The position numbers were made by a program, and so were the translations under genes. This document shows, piece by piece, positions 34,496 to 46,867 of a stretch of 64,000 nt of DNA (position 1 is its first letter; each line of letters starts with the position of its first letter). The notes under the pieces were generated by a model. The model was not told the DNA's origin. It made no database searches and saw only the letters and a program-made list of their open reading frames with translations. Location: assembly GCA_032622095.1 (NCBI GenBank), contig CP136067.1, forward strand, positions 47,349,549 to 47,413,548. The letters run 5' to 3'. The DNA is from Siphonodentalium dalli. Taxonomy: Eukaryota; Mollusca; Scaphopoda; Gadilida; Siphonodentaliidae.

Positions 34496-36780
34496 TACAG
34501 CATCCAGATCTGTTAATTGGAGACCGATTTTGATTGCGTAAAAGGCGATTACTATCAAGTCGGCCATGCCCTAAACCATAGAACACTTGGTTTATCGCCA
34601 AACGATCGAGGAACACCGATTTGGACAACGCGCACATAACGTCAATCAAAATATGTACCTTAAGGGGTTCGCCAAATTACAATGATAAATTACTACAGGA
34701 AACATTGTCAATATATTGCTCTTACATGTTTTAAGATATCGAACGGACATTTGGTAGTGAGGGGTTTTTCGATGTGCTGAATTCGATTGAATTGTCACCG
34801 AGTTACTCTGATTGCCCAAATTTGTGTCATTGACGCCATACATGTAGCTACGTGTACCGCATGAACCGCATGAACGGGGAACTATAGTATACGCCGCACA
34901 GCGAAAGTACAATTGATTTTCAAATAGTTTTCAGTTTTGCCATTTGCTTTTCTAGGAAATCGGTTATTGTAAACGTCATCCCATTTAGAAAATTCGTTAG
35001 GTCTCACTAATCACCCCCCTCCCCCAATTCCGATATTTGCCATAACATAATGCTATGTTATTCCACCATCAAAATTAATGCCTAAAACTACACAGAATAT
35101 ATTAGTTAGATGGCCACATAAAACAACAGATTTGCAATTTCATACAATCGGTGTTAATTTGAAGTATTCGTTGCCATGGCAACGTGAAAGTTTGGAGCTG
35201 TGATGAACCTGTATTACCGGAATTGGACTTTTAAAGAACTTCTTGAGTAGGGCTTATACTATCAATGTTTGCTGTCAATTCAATTCTTTCCAATATTGAA
35301 TAATCAAAGTAAATATCTAGTTAGTGTAAATGATAGCTTTTCCCCCAGGAAACCTGGCACTCAGCCATCCGTTTCCCCCAGGAAACCTGGCACTGAATGA
35401 GTTAAAGTTGTTTTATGGTAATATTTTAATAAAACAGATGGTGTCCGATGGCACCCTCCCCCACCAGAAACCTTGTCTGGTACATTCGGACCCAGTTATT
35501 ATAAATCTGAAGATTCCATGACGATATGTCGGCTGGTTCGCAAGAAATCAACTCAACATTTTTCCATTGTATTAACACTTGAAACATTAATCGAAATAAG
35601 AGTGAAATAACAGTTCGACACGAGCTGTATTTATTTATCGCCATCACAATGACCAAAATAGATGTTGACAAACTCAAATAGCTGCCGGTTTGTCTAAGTT
35701 TCACAGCCTTTCAATCTTCCACGGATGAGTGCTGCTTGAGAAATAATTTTCGGAATATGGATGGTGGACCCACCGAACGCGTCGAAGATGTAGCTCAGAT
35801 GCCGGCCGGTCCACCATTAAACCCTTTCTATACTAAAGCATCATTCATCCCATGCATATCCCATAGGAACAGTTTCCTGAGTATGCACTTGTATTTATCT
35901 GTCGTCTGCTTGTATCACCTTAACATCCCTCCAAATCAATATAGACCATTCCTATATGTACACTTTTTAACTGGATGTGAGAATCCATTTAGAATAGAAA
36001 GGTTACAACCAATTAACTGATCTATCCGCTCCTCTACATTGTATAATAAGCCTATAGTAATATTGCACGGACCTCGCTTGACAGAAGAATGTAGCTGCTT
36101 GTCTCCATACTGCTGTGGTGTTTATATTCCATAGAATTCCATAGTGGTTCGATCCCTGAAATTCTAAGCTTAGTGTACATACGGGAACCAAAGACTCGCT
36201 CTTGTTTGATATATCGGTGTGGTAATGCCCCCTTTGTATTAGTACTGCGCATGGCAATTTCAGGAAGTTTCCTGGAGAACTGAGCAATTGAGCCGATGTA
36301 CAAAGGTTGGGTATCCCGGGTGTGTCACTTGGGGAAACTATTTGCGTTCAATTCGAATGTCTCATAACGAATGCATGAATTCGATAGGCATTAGCGTGAT
36401 GTAGGTCATTAATTCTACCACTATTATAACATTTCACAGCGTGCGTGTAAATACAAAAATATGAGAAATCGAATAATCAATGCAAAATGTCACCATCTAA
36501 TGAGTTCATACACCTGTAACTATATACATATATGGTTAATGGGCGGGTTATGTTACACATACCACTCATGTGACTTAGTATAACAACGACCTAAATGTCG
36601 TAGCTACCTCTAAATCTGATTTAGTACAGTAGAACTGCCCCTGTTGCACGTCGTTATTAGGAGGCCAACCCAAACCATTCGATGTGCAACACATAAAGTA
36701 CATTGTGTATTTGTAACAATCACCGTGACGCCAAAATTTCCTGCTTGCGCGAACAATCTCCCCTATCTGGCCATATGCAT
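34496..36780. other. Unassigned region with one short direct repeat
   Basis: TTTCCCCCAGGAAACCTGGC occurs near 35339 and 35370, 31 bases apart, and the second copy runs into ACTGAATGAGTTAA, a possible TTAA-element terminus. The rest has no recognised gene or repeat. Frames of 60-98 codons overlap on both strands without motifs. Confidence 0.35.
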
Positions 36781-37255
36781 TTAAAGATGCAATATCCGAA
36801 TTAACACACCCAACTTACTATTTCTTTGTCTTCGGGGGTAAACAATATTTGATTCGACAAGAGGAACCCACCCATCAAAGCTCAGAATGATCAGATATCG
36901 ATTTTTGAAGTTTGTTATTTCTCGAGATGTGCAATTATTTGTGGCCCATAAAACAGCCGTCAAACCGACGGTCTCGGACATAATTGCGGATGAAGATGGA
37001 TAACTGGATAACTAAAATCAAGTGGTAATACGGCCAAATTTCGTGATACTCAAGTGATATAATACGGCCATATTTCGTTGAACAAAATGCTGATAAATAA
37101 CGCGTTTTTTTAAATTTGATACCATAGTTGACAGTGGTTAGCATTATTTTGTTGCAATTAATCGATTCTGATAACTAAAGCGTATTTTGAAGAAATGTTG
37201 TTGTTGTTACATCTTGATGATATGGGGACCATCGAATCGGATTTAGTACCTTTAA
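36781..37255. mobile_element. Kolobok-type MITE, variant left end, copy 5
   Basis: Left TTAAAGATGCAATATCCGAA, right CGGATTTAGTACCTTTAA. It shares the body and TGTTGTTGTT near the right end with copies 3 and 9. Confidence 0.8.
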
Positions 37256-37312
37256 TATTATTGTTACAATGAAGAATGATAACCCGCACATATATAAGCA
37301 GCATAATGAATA

Positions 37313-37925
37313 AATAGTGAATAAATAGTATACATGCCATCACCCAATAAATAGTATGCATGCCACCACCCAATACATAGTACACATGCCATCACCCAAT
37401 AAATAGTACACATGCCATTACCCAACAGATAGTATACATGCCACCGCCCAATAAATAGTACACATGCCATCACCCAATAAATAGTACACATGCCATCACC
37501 CAATAAATCGTATACATGCCATCACCAAATAAATAGTACACATGCCATCACCCAATAAATAGTACACATGCCATCACCCAATAAATAGTATACATGCCAT
37601 CACCAAAAAAATAGTACACACGCCATCACCCAATAAATAGTACACATGCCATTACCCAATAGATAGTATACATGCCATTACCCAATAAATAGTACACATG
37701 CCATTACCCAATAGATAGTACACATGCCATTACCCAATATATAGTATACATGCCATTACACAATAGATAGTACACACGCCATTACCCAATAAATAGTACA
37801 CATGCCATTACCCAATAGATAGTACACATGCCATTACCCAATAAATAGTACACATGCCATTACCCAATAGATAGTACACATGCCATTACCCAATAAATAG
37901 TACACATGCCATCACCCAATAACAG
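37313..37925 (+). repeat. 26-bp minisatellite, about 23 units
   Basis: The unit is ACCCAATAAATAGTACACATGCCATC, with variants (T/C before ACCC, A/G in AATARATAG, TATACATG for CACATG). Because 26 is not a multiple of 3, the minus strand shows a repeating frame every three units. That frame is a by-product. The two variant classes (CATCACCC in the first third, CATTACCC later) suggest block duplication. Confidence 0.95.
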
Positions 37926-38104
37926 TATCTAGACATGTCAGTTCACATGTATTTATTTATTATTGTTTGATTATGTCTTGTATTGTTTTGTTGGCCTACT
38001 TCCTTTATTGGCGTTATATGCAAATAAACGTATCGTATCGCATAAATGGCTTCACAGAGTAAGAGAGCTTCAGAGCATTGTCATACTTATTGGGTATAGT
38101 AAGA

Positions 38105-38415
38105 ATATTTATCACATAATTTGGCCATAAAAGCAGTTTCATAATTATCGGTAATAGACACGGCGTTCTTCAGATAACTTGCGATCGCTGTAGTTTATGA
38201 TTGTTGTTTTCGATGAATATTTCGCGTTGCTTCGGGTTTATTTGATCATGTGATAAAAGGTATCTCACACTCGTCCTATTTTATACGTAATTTATCAACC
38301 TCGTCCTCTAAATTCTATTTGAGCCTCGGTAAACCTCGGCTCAAATCGAATTTAGTGAACTCGGTTGTTAAATTCCGTATAAAATAGGAACTCATGTGAG
38401 ATCCTCTATTTATTA
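38105..38415 (+). repeat. Foldback MITE, copy 2 of the 6.3-kb family
   Basis: Close match to 6270-6605, lacking about 30 bases after AATAGACACG. The hairpin half is intact and the right tip reads GATCCTCTATTTATTA. Confidence 0.8.
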
Positions 38416-38789
38416 CATGATCCTACCCTTATTCCATTAAATAAACCCATTCAATAAATTGTGATATTAAATGTTCGTTTAATAACAGGAAATACTGCCA
38501 GGTGAAATTTGACTTCCGGTTTGTCGTCTGTATACATTCCGTACGCTACGTTTCAAAATACTATGCCTTATATTTTTCCAACATACTGTACTGAATGGTG
38601 AGTTTGAAAAATAATGTAATTATGTATATGCCATTAAATAAGCCAAATAGTCTTTATTTATCTGGGACTATTTCTTTACGTGTGCAAACAACGCATATAG
38701 TTACGTGAAACGTCATCGCATGCCTTATAGAAGCCGATGTTAGTTTCGCGTCCCATTTGTTGATTTAAGTAGTTTTGTCGAGGATTTGG

Positions 38790-38965
38790 ATCATGTAATA
38801 AATAGAATATACAACTCGTCCCCAGTTTATAGCGGAATTTACAAAACTCGTCCAGTAAATTAGGTCTGGATCTCGCCAAATGATCGGTCCAGACCTAATT
38901 TATTGTACTCATTTTGTAAATTCCACTATAAACTGGGGACTCGTTGTAGATCCTCTAATATATAA
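38790..38965. repeat. Foldback MITE of the TCCTCTATTTAT superfamily
   Basis: ACTCGTCCCCAGTTTATAGC pairs with CACTATAAACTGGGGACTCG, and AATTAGGTCTGGA pairs with TCCAGACCTAATT. The tip is GATCCTCTAATATAT. It resembles the hairpins inside 48640-48800 and 52769-52905, which share AGGTCTGAACCGTCCAT-type sequence. Confidence 0.75.
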
Positions 38966-39166
38966 CGCTTTATGTCGTAGATAGCCTACGTCTTATGTTG
39001 TGACGTCACCAATTGTTTACACAATCAGAGAAGGAAACTTTGAATATAATATAGCACTTTGTCGAGAGTCCGTATCCAACTATCTGCCCAGAGAGTGAGA
39101 TTTGTGAATGCCCACATCCCAGGCCATGATTGTTCCCAACCCAAGAGCCTCATTCTAATTTTTGTA

Positions 39167-40043
39167 TTAAAGGCCCACTTAATTTTCGAACCCCCAAATC
39201 ACATTATAAAATATATGCCATACCAATTGAAAGAGGAAGCCCCCAAAACATTGTATTTTCAACTTATTCGATGTAGTAAACTGTGAACATGTTGTTTGTT
39301 GAGATATTGATGTCTGTTCTGCGCTCTAGTTTCTGCACAATGTATATTATTTTCAATGTAAGGGGGATAACACTATATATTTAGATATAGAGTTATTCCC
39401 CTTCCATTGAAAATAAACTATAGTTTGAATTATGTTGCATTCTGGGAGCCAGAACGGGGAAAATTATTTTATGATTTCAGCTAGTTTCTATTACTCGATG
39501 GGCACCTTATGAGACACATACGTTCCAAATGGTGATGAATTGTAGTATTTTAATAATATTTTATGGCATAGATTGTTATTAAAACCGTATATCAAGGCAC
39601 TATAAAAACATAATCGGTGACTCGAACATTAACCCTTTACCCAACAAACCGGCCAAAACCGGCCAAATAAAGATTCAACAGCCTAAAATATCTTCGGTCT
39701 GTCTCAATAGAACCATACAAATATGGATATCATTGTAACCGGCTCCTTGACCACATTGTGATAGTTACAGTTATGCCCTGTGCCAATGCATTCTCTTATA
39801 TATGCGAGTCGACCATAGGTCGCCTCGCATATATAAGAGAATGCATTGGCCTAAAAAAAAATCTTTTTTTTAACACTTTTTTACCATTTTTTCTTACATT
39901 CGTTAACAATTTTATAATTTTTAATGTGTTAAGCCAATGCATTCTCTTATATATGCGAGGCGACCTATGGTCGACTCGCATATATAAGAGAATGCATTGG
40001 CACAGGGCCCTTCTGTTGGGTAAAGGGTTAAGTGGGCCTTTAA
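39167..40043. mobile_element. TTAA MITE with AGGCCCACTT termini, copy B, split by copy 3 of the piggyBac-like MITE
   Basis: Starts TTAAAGGCCCACTTAATTTT. Before the nested insert it reads GACTCGAACA and after it GTGGGCCTTTAA. Copy A at 12745-12769 shows the uninterrupted version GACTCGAAAATTAAGTGGGCC. The host element itself is TTAA-bounded. Confidence 0.85.
39629..40031 (+). mobile_element. piggyBac-like double-hairpin MITE, copy 3, nested
   Basis: A 403-bp copy with TTAA at 39629 and 40028, inserted into the TTAA of the copy B terminus. Both hairpins are intact. Confidence 0.9.
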
Positions 40044-40089
40044 TATATCTCAAAATTGTAATGAAAGCCATGTAATGGTTCCCTATATA

Positions 40090-40280
40090 TATTTACACAC
40101 AATCATACATAACAACAATTTATATCTATAAAACCTTAGCCTGATCTGAGAGATATATATACGAACGAACTTGAAATTATGGGTCCATTCAGGTGACCAG
40201 AAAACACAGCGTGTAGAATGTGGCTTCTGTTTATTGAATAAACTAGTTTATTTATAGGCATGGTGTTTGTATTGGCACAG
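40090..40280 (+). repeat. Direct repeat shared with 47727-47915
   Basis: TGTAGAATGTGGCTTCTGTT followed by TATTGAATAAACTAGTTTAT, with preceding TATATACGAACGA-like sequence, recurs with substitutions 7.6 kb downstream. The downstream copy abuts the right end of the Harbinger element. Confidence 0.75.
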
Positions 40281-41063
40281 CAGGGGGGGGTCGGAAAAAA
40301 ATTCCAGGCACGTACGATCATTTTAATTTTTTCCGGCCACGGGGGACCCACCCACCCAATTTCTTCCGTTTCCGGCCTTTTTTCCAGGCAATTTTGGACA
40401 CCCACCCTTTTTTTCCGTTTCAGGAAGTTTTGGACACCCACCCCCCCCCCCCCTTAAATTTGAGAAAAATTATCAATTGAGCCTGATTGAGCAACCAAAT
40501 AGCCGATTATCCCAGGGGGGGGGGGGGGTCGGAAAAAAATTTCAGGCACGTATGGCATTTTTTCCCTTTCGATCATTTTTTGTACACACCCACCCCCACC
40601 GCCTAATTTTTTTTCCGTTTTCGGCAGTTTTTTCCGACCATTTTTAGACACCCACCCCCCTTTTAACACTAAAACAGAGATTTGCGGGGGGAAATTCACT
40701 GTAAACAGCTGTGCATACTATTTATCATGGATGTTAACATGGACATGTAAATAGGAATGAGTCATTTTGAGGTCATTCGGCCAAAAAATCATGGCTGCCA
40801 GCAGCCATCTTGGATTTAAAAATTTGCAACAAAATACAACACGATTCAGTACTGCCTGCAGTAAGTTTACAGTTAGAATTACATTATTTCTCTCATTCAA
40901 AGTGGGTTTGAAGCCCAACTCATTGCCAAAACACTAAAAAACAAGCAGAAATTTTTTTTTTTTTAGTTGCGGAAAAAATTGCTTGTTGGTGGCTTTGACC
41001 ACCCACCCACCCCGGCATACGTGCCGGAATTATTTTTTTTCACCCCCCCCCCCCCCCCCCCTG
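40281..41063. repeat. G-tract repeat cluster (CAGGGGGGGGTCGGAAAAAA)
   Basis: CAGGGGGGGGTCGGAAAAAA then CAGGCACGTACG at 40281 is mirrored at 41010-41063 by CGTGCCGGAATTATTTTTTT and a C20-like tract. A second internal start lies near 40494. Segments between are alternations of CACCCACCC and TTTTTTCCG. A GCAGCCATCTTGGATTT box sits at about 40800. Relatives lie at 51.79, 52.2 and 63.33 kb. It is a low-complexity, possibly TIR-bounded element. Confidence 0.5.
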
Positions 41064-41276
41064 ATTATCCTGCATTATCATAATTTATTGCGCGATATTT
41101 GAATAGAACAGTGCATAATGAGATAACTATACTATTTGAATTTATCATATAAGTATCATTAATCAAGAAATGTGTCAACATAATCACATTTCTAGGGATA
41201 TAGGCAGAGTGCCAAGGTTTTTATTAACATTCATTTTCATAATATATAGTCACATGATCTAGTCACATAATCACAT

Positions 41277-41403
41277 TTAATTAATCGACTCCATAACCAC
41301 AGCAGAATAATGGGTAATTTATTTTTAATTTCCGACTAAATCATGAAAAATAACCCATTATTATGCTGTGGTTATGGAGTCGTTTAATTAGGGCATTACT
41401 GTA
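41277..41403. mobile_element. mariner-like hairpin, deleted copy
   Basis: TTAATCGACTCCATAACCAC, then AGCAGAATAATGGGTAA, is mirrored to a right end GGGCATTACTGTA. The left tip (ACAGTAATGCCC) is missing. The arms match those of 16429-16977 with substitutions. Confidence 0.75.
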
Positions 41404-41828
41404 TTGCTGGAATCAAATTGTTTATCAAAACATGTGGAAATACAACTGTTTATCCCAGTTCATCCCAGTTTGAAGAATAATGCTAATACCAAACATAACC
41501 ATGATATACATGCGTGACTCTTCTTGGGGCATCTCATAAACCAGAACTGATGAAACATGTTATAGCGTGTAATGGCAGGCTGGTAGCAACTGCCTGAAGT
41601 AATAGGCTTCGTAATAATTGGGAATAATCTGGATGGATAGCCCAATTTCACTTCTTTTTTGCTCACGATATCAGTGACGATAAAATCTTCGTTACTGTGA
41701 TTACCATAGCTAGTTTGCGATTTCAAACGGGTACGGTTACCTGTACGGGTACTGGTAGCTACCCGTACCGGTACACGTTTTGAAATTGCAAACTGTTTTA
41801 CGGGTAGAATTAAGCATATCGACGGGTA

Positions 41829-42059
41829 ATGTATGGTCAGCCAACTGCGACACAATTGATAAATTATATTATTGAGAAATTCGCTTTATTGGTCGTCGTT
41901 ATACTTACCGTTATAGATATGATGGGCCTCATGTGTAATCAGTTGCACTCATCAGGGACGAGACGACAATGGGAGGGGTTGGTTGTCTTTCTGTCACTCA
42001 TTTTGGTAACATTTTTCACAATTCGATTTCACACAAAAAAAATTATACCGAGCAAATAG
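41829..42059 (+). CDS. Unrecognised 76-codon frame with a hydrophobic span, inside the Harbinger left arm
   Basis: Starts ATG 41829. Residues ~18-40 and ~50-66 are hydrophobic (LLVVVILTVIDMMGL; GLVVFLSLILVTFF). There is no family match that I know. It may be chance or an untranslated part of the element. Confidence 0.15.
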   Translation: MYGQPTATQLINYIIEKFALLVVVILTVIDMMGLMCNQLHSSGTRRQWEGLVVFLSLILVTFFTIRFHTKKIIPSK

Positions 42060-42705
42060 GTTATGCTTGCTATAATACAATTGCGTTAGCTAAAGTTTCC
42101 AATAGAGATTCAGCGTAAAGTTTAGACTCAGGGTCCAGTAATGCCCTGTATTAACTTTCAGTCAAATATAAGACCAAATTTGCACCTTATATTAGTTGGG
42201 GAATATTTTGTCACGTTAAGTGAAAATTTGGCTGGAATCTTTAAACAGATCGAAGAATGCCGAAATTTATCCCAAAAATTGAGATTGTTGTCCGGATCTA
42301 AACCCGGCGGTAGGTTGAAAAGTTGAACTTGTAAACTAATAGTATAGTCTATTCGCTATATATGGTTTGAATGAAGAGCGTTTGCTTCATGTATGTGCGA
42401 AACATAGAAGACAGCTGACAACCCATGTGACTATGGTAAGAATGTGAAGATCTTAAAGTTTATATATAGATATTTCGTTCTGTATCGGCCTATATTATTC
42501 CCACTACAATATTTATCATTGTTGTTGTTGAAATTCACCATGTCCTTCCAAACGAGAAATTAGTGGGTATTATATACAACACGATTCTGGCCATACCGCA
42601 TCGGTGGAGTTATACTCGCATCTATCACGGGATTAGCCTGTGGATAATCAGTTGTTTGTGTGCAGGTGCGATGTGAACACTCGTCAATGGTGGTCACCTC
42701 ACCAT

Positions 42706-43182
42706 TTAAAGGTACTCAACCCGTAAAGAGGGTCCCCATCTCAACAGATTCCAACAACAACAATCCGATCAGAGGGTTCTATATTACTATTTCTTTGGCT
42801 TTGGGGGTAAAGAATATTTGATTCGAGTCGAGGAACCCATCAAACAAAGCTCAGAGTTATTAGATATTGATTTTTCAAATTTGTTATGTTCTCGAGATGA
42901 GTACCAATAACTGCCGTAATCTGCTCTGGATGTGTACTCCAAATATATTCAAACAGACAAGGATGAATAACTCTAAAATCAAGTGGTAATTTTAACGCAA
43001 TTTTGACTGAGTTCTGGGCCAGATAGTATTCCCGATAATGAAAAATAATATATTTCTAAAATCGATATCTAACAAATCTGAGCTTTGATGGGTGACTTCC
43101 TCGACTCGAATCAAATATTTTTGACCCCCGAAGCCATTGAAATAGTAATTGAGAGGAGTTTTATCGGGTTGAGTACCTTTAA
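42706..43182. mobile_element. Kolobok-type TTAAAGG MITE, copy 6, 34 bp upstream of the transposase ATG
   Basis: Full-length, TTAA at 42706 and 43179, termini TTAAAGGTACTCAACCCG and CGGGTTGAGTACCTTTAA. Very close to copy 4. It lies where a promoter or 5' UTR of the Harbinger transposase would be. Confidence 0.85.
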
Positions 43183-43215
43183 CGGTAGGTCACATATTAG
43201 TCTTTCGAAGAGTGA

Positions 43216-44292
43216 GTGGTCGCAGCGATGTCGCATTCATCGATTGATTTGATGCTTTTCGCTGAATATGCTGATACAGATGATATTCTTTTTCTTATCG
43301 CTGAGGCTGCAGATCGTCTAAGAGCAAGTTTAACCAAAAGATTTGATTTTAATCAAGCTACTGATGGGGAATGTGCGAAGAATTTTCGATTCTTAAAGGA
43401 CGACATACAGAGGATAGTCAAAGCTATGCGCATCCCTGAAAAATTCATATGCACCAACGGTACCGTCGTCTCGGGGTTAGATGCGCTGTGCATAACTCTC
43501 CGTAGACTTACTTATCCAAATCGTTTGACTGATTTGGTCGACATGTTCGGACGTTTGATATCTGAAATTTCGAGAATTTTTTACGAGACATTTGACCACA
43601 TATATACCGAACATCACCATTTACTGGAAGAACTGGACCAACCATGGCTGCAACAGGAACATTTGGACAGATATACGGATGCTATCAACGGACATGACAT
43701 CCCTTTAAGTAATTGTTGGGGGTTTATAGATGGTACCGCGAGACCGATCTGTCGGCCCAGAAAAAAACAAAGGATTGTTTTTAGCGGCCACAAGCGTTTC
43801 CACTGCCTGAAATTCCAAGCTGTCACAACTCCGGACGGACTTATTGCTAACTTGTATGGACCAGTGGAAGGACGACGCCACGATGCGGGTATGTTGCATT
43901 TGAGTGGACTACTGCCTAAAATTTAACAGCGCATGACAAGGACCGATGGTCACATTTATGCTCTATATGGAGATCCGGCATACCCATTGAGACCACACCT
44001 CATGGCACCTTTCAGGGGTAGACTGAGTGACGAAGAAAAACAATTCAATAAAGAAATGTCAACAGTCAGGGTTTCAGTTGAATGGAGCTGCGGGAAAGTT
44101 GTGAAGACATTTGCATTTCTCGACTTTAAGAAGAATTTGAAACTATATTTACAACCTGTTGGAAAGTACTACATAGTAGGTACACTGCTGACAAATTGCC
44201 ACACTTGCCTATATGGGAGCACAGTCAGCACATTTTTCGACTGTGAACCACCAGAACTCGAGTTCTATCTGGGAGTCGGTAGAGAAACGTGA
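43216..44292 (+). pseudogene. PIF/Harbinger transposase (DDE_4 type), one premature stop
   Basis: A single frame of about 358 codons, interrupted only by TAA at 43924-43926 (codon 237). The N-terminal ~110 residues are helical and DNA-binding-like. The catalytic region shows D172 in WGFIDGTARPICRP, FSGHKRFHCLKFQ, the GPVEGRRHDAGML motif, D253 in LYGDPAYPL and E289 in VSVEWSCGKVVK, followed by FLDFKKNLKL. All three acidic residues are kept. Such transposases act in the nucleus with a Myb-like partner that helps bind the ends and import the complex. The partner is downstream on the other strand. A start at 43228 (MSHSSID) is also possible. With one stop as the only obvious lesion, the copy died recently or is read through. 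Confidence 0.85.
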
Positions 44293-44610
44293 CCACTGCA
44301 TGTCAAATGACGGGATTGAGAACAATACGCAGTTGAAGTTTGAAGTTACTCATTTATTTTGCTTATTAATCAAAGATTTCATTAATGCAAGCATCGACCG
44401 TTTCTCTTCTTTTTCGAGTTCCAGCCGCTGGAGACGTTCCGTTCGATCCAACTCTAAACGCTCCTTTCAAGTTGAAGGCGCTCCTCTTGTAACCTCAGCT
44501 CTCGGTCCCTGAATTCTCTGTCCTGATCAGCCTTCTGCATAAGGAATGCAATTGCTGTTGGCCGTTTTTTTCTGGCTGGCTCATCAGTGTCTATAATAGA
44601 AAGAACTACA

Positions 44611-44960
44611 TTAAAGGTACTAAATCCGACCACACGCTCCTAATTAACTATTTCTTCCTTTTTTGGCTTTGGGGGGTGACGGGTAAAAAATATTTGGTTC
44701 GAGTCGAGGAACAAACCCATCAAAATTCAGAGTGATTAGATATCGATGTTTGAAGTTTGCGATTTCTATTGTTTGTGGGACAAATGCTGCCGTTCAAATG
44801 GACGGTCTTGTATATAAAGATTGATAACTCTAAAATCAAGTGGTAATAATTGATTTTAGAGTTATCCATCTTTATCTTCAAGACCGTCCGTTTGACCGGC
44901 AAGATTCTGTCCCAAAAACAATAGAAATAGCAAACTTCAAACATCGATATCTAACACTCT
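44611..44960. mobile_element. Kolobok-type MITE, copy 7, right end lost, in intron 2 of the Myb partner
   Basis: Starts TTAAAGGTACTAAATCCGAC 21 bases from the exon 3 acceptor. The inverted centre ATAACTCTAAAATCAAGTGG and its complement are present. Similarity stops near 44957 without the terminal GAGTACCTTTAA. Confidence 0.75.
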
Positions 44961-45540
44961 GCAATGTGTTGATTATGATACTAATGCACACTGGGAAAAC
45001 ACACATGGACCATATGACCAATTTAGGGTTAGTCACAAGCTTTTGGAGTTATTTCGGCGAGGCACTAACGACTAACACTTGCCTTAGGCATAGTGACTAA
45101 GAGGAAACATTATTTGACGGTTTTAAAAATTTAATGAGCGTTTCCTGCTTATCAAATATATGAACAAAATAAATAAATAAAATTAATTAATTTATAATCT
45201 ATAAATTAATATATACCTTCCAACGCTCGTCTTCTGATGTCTGATCCAGTTTGTTCTGCCACATCAGTTGCTTCCCTGGCGTCTTCGTTTTCCGGATTTT
45301 CCTCCGATTCTGCCTGCAGACCCACCGCTTCCTGTAGCAACTGTAACAATGTCGTGTATTCTTCCTCTGTCCCAGATCTTTGAAAAAGACGAATACAAAC
45401 ATACGAGAAGAGTTAAGCAATATAGTTAGGGTACGATGAAAGTAATTTGCATTAGGCCTGTTTTTTTTGCTGACCCCATGCAAGCAAACTTCCAGAACTG
45501 AAATATAAAGTTGATGCGCATATATTTAATGTGCCACCAA

Positions 45541-45897
45541 TTAAAGGTACTCAATCCGATCAGACCCTCATAAATTACTATTTCTTTGGCTTCGGTGTAA
45601 AACAAATAGTTGAATCGAGTCGAGGAACCTACCCATCAACGCTCATAGTGATCAGATATCAATTTTTGAAGTTATTATTACCACTTGGCTTTAGAGTTAT
45701 CCATCCTCGTCCGTTTGAATAGGTGTTTCTGGGGCAATAATAAGTACACATCTCGAGAAATAACAAACTTCAAAAATCAATATCTGATCACTTTGAGCTT
45801 TGATGGGTGGGTTTCTCGACTCGAATCAAATATTGTTTACCCCTGAAGCCAAATAAATAGTAATTAAGGGGTGCTTAATCGAATTGAGTACCTTCAA
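45541..45897. mobile_element. Kolobok-type TTAAAGG MITE, copy 8, in intron 1 of the Myb partner
   Basis: TTAAAGGTACTCAATCCGAT at the left and CGAATTGAGTACCTTCAA at the right (right TTAA mutated). Short-spacer form like copy 2. Confidence 0.8.
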
Positions 45898-46867
45898 CTC
45901 ATTCGCGAAATTCCATTTGCAGACCACCGTTTGGGTTCCAACTGGTAGCTGAAGCTTTCCAACTACATGTATTGGGAATTTGCAACCTGACAGCCCCAAT
46001 ATTTAAGTAAATTATCATAATCCTTGGAGATGCCTATATAACTATTAGTGGCCGACCCTCTCACTTAAACCCATTGCGATCAATACATGGCTTCAAAACA
46101 CAACATTACAGTCATGTGCGGTATGTTGTGGTATATTGGCGGGAATTCGCTACCTAAAATAATACCCCTCCCCCATCACCGACTCAAAGATATCCAAATG
46201 TTCAATAATTGGAATGCCATATCTGCAAAATTAGTTGAAAAGACTGTTCTGATAGGTCAATATTCCAGCCGCTAAGGCGACACCAATTTTTAAGTCTAGA
46301 ATACGAACACCACCTACAACTTGTTTTCCATTTCATGAAAAAAAAAAAAAAAAATTCTCCCAAAAATGTTTACACGCGTACTGATTTTCATGTGCTGTCG
46401 CATCCGGTTCTGCTTATCATTTACAGATCCACGTTTTTCACGTATTTCATGACAAGAAATGTCTTGTTTGGTTCAGAATTTCATTAAAAAAATTGTTTTT
46501 AACAATTGTTGGAAAATTTATGTAATTCCACGATTTACTTGATATAAATTGGGGGGGGGGGGAACAATTTTTGTTATTTTTATTTTTTTTCCCTCCTGCA
46601 TCTACATTTTTTCTCCCCACATGTTCGTAAACCAGACTTAAAAACTGGTGTCGCCTAAGCATATTTAAAAGGAAAATCTTTGTTTTTACAGCATAAATAG
46701 ACAATTTGCCTCCTTAAATAGATAATTTTTTTAACTGGAATGGCTGTGAGTTGGAAATTTCCATGGTAGAAACCCCCTTTGGGGAGTCACCAGCCACGCC
46801 ACTGAATCCCGTTAATTTATATAGTGGGAGACATTACATAATAAAAATGAAAACGTGCTAAAATTAC
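45898..46867. other. Intron 1 of the Myb partner; no separate gene
   Basis: Contains A-rich and G-rich homopolymers (46338-46354, 46551-46562) and GAGTTGGAAATTTCC near 46748, a short relative of the 49.6-kb family. Confidence 0.4.

Noticed and set aside
37264-37503. Repetitive minus-strand frame rich in Tyr, Leu and Trp
   Set aside because: It is the 26-bp minisatellite read through in three phases; no start context or conservation argues for a protein.
42706-43182. Kolobok-type MITE as the left terminus of the Harbinger element
   Set aside because: It has its own TTAA duplication and both ends, and identical copies occur far from any Harbinger gene.
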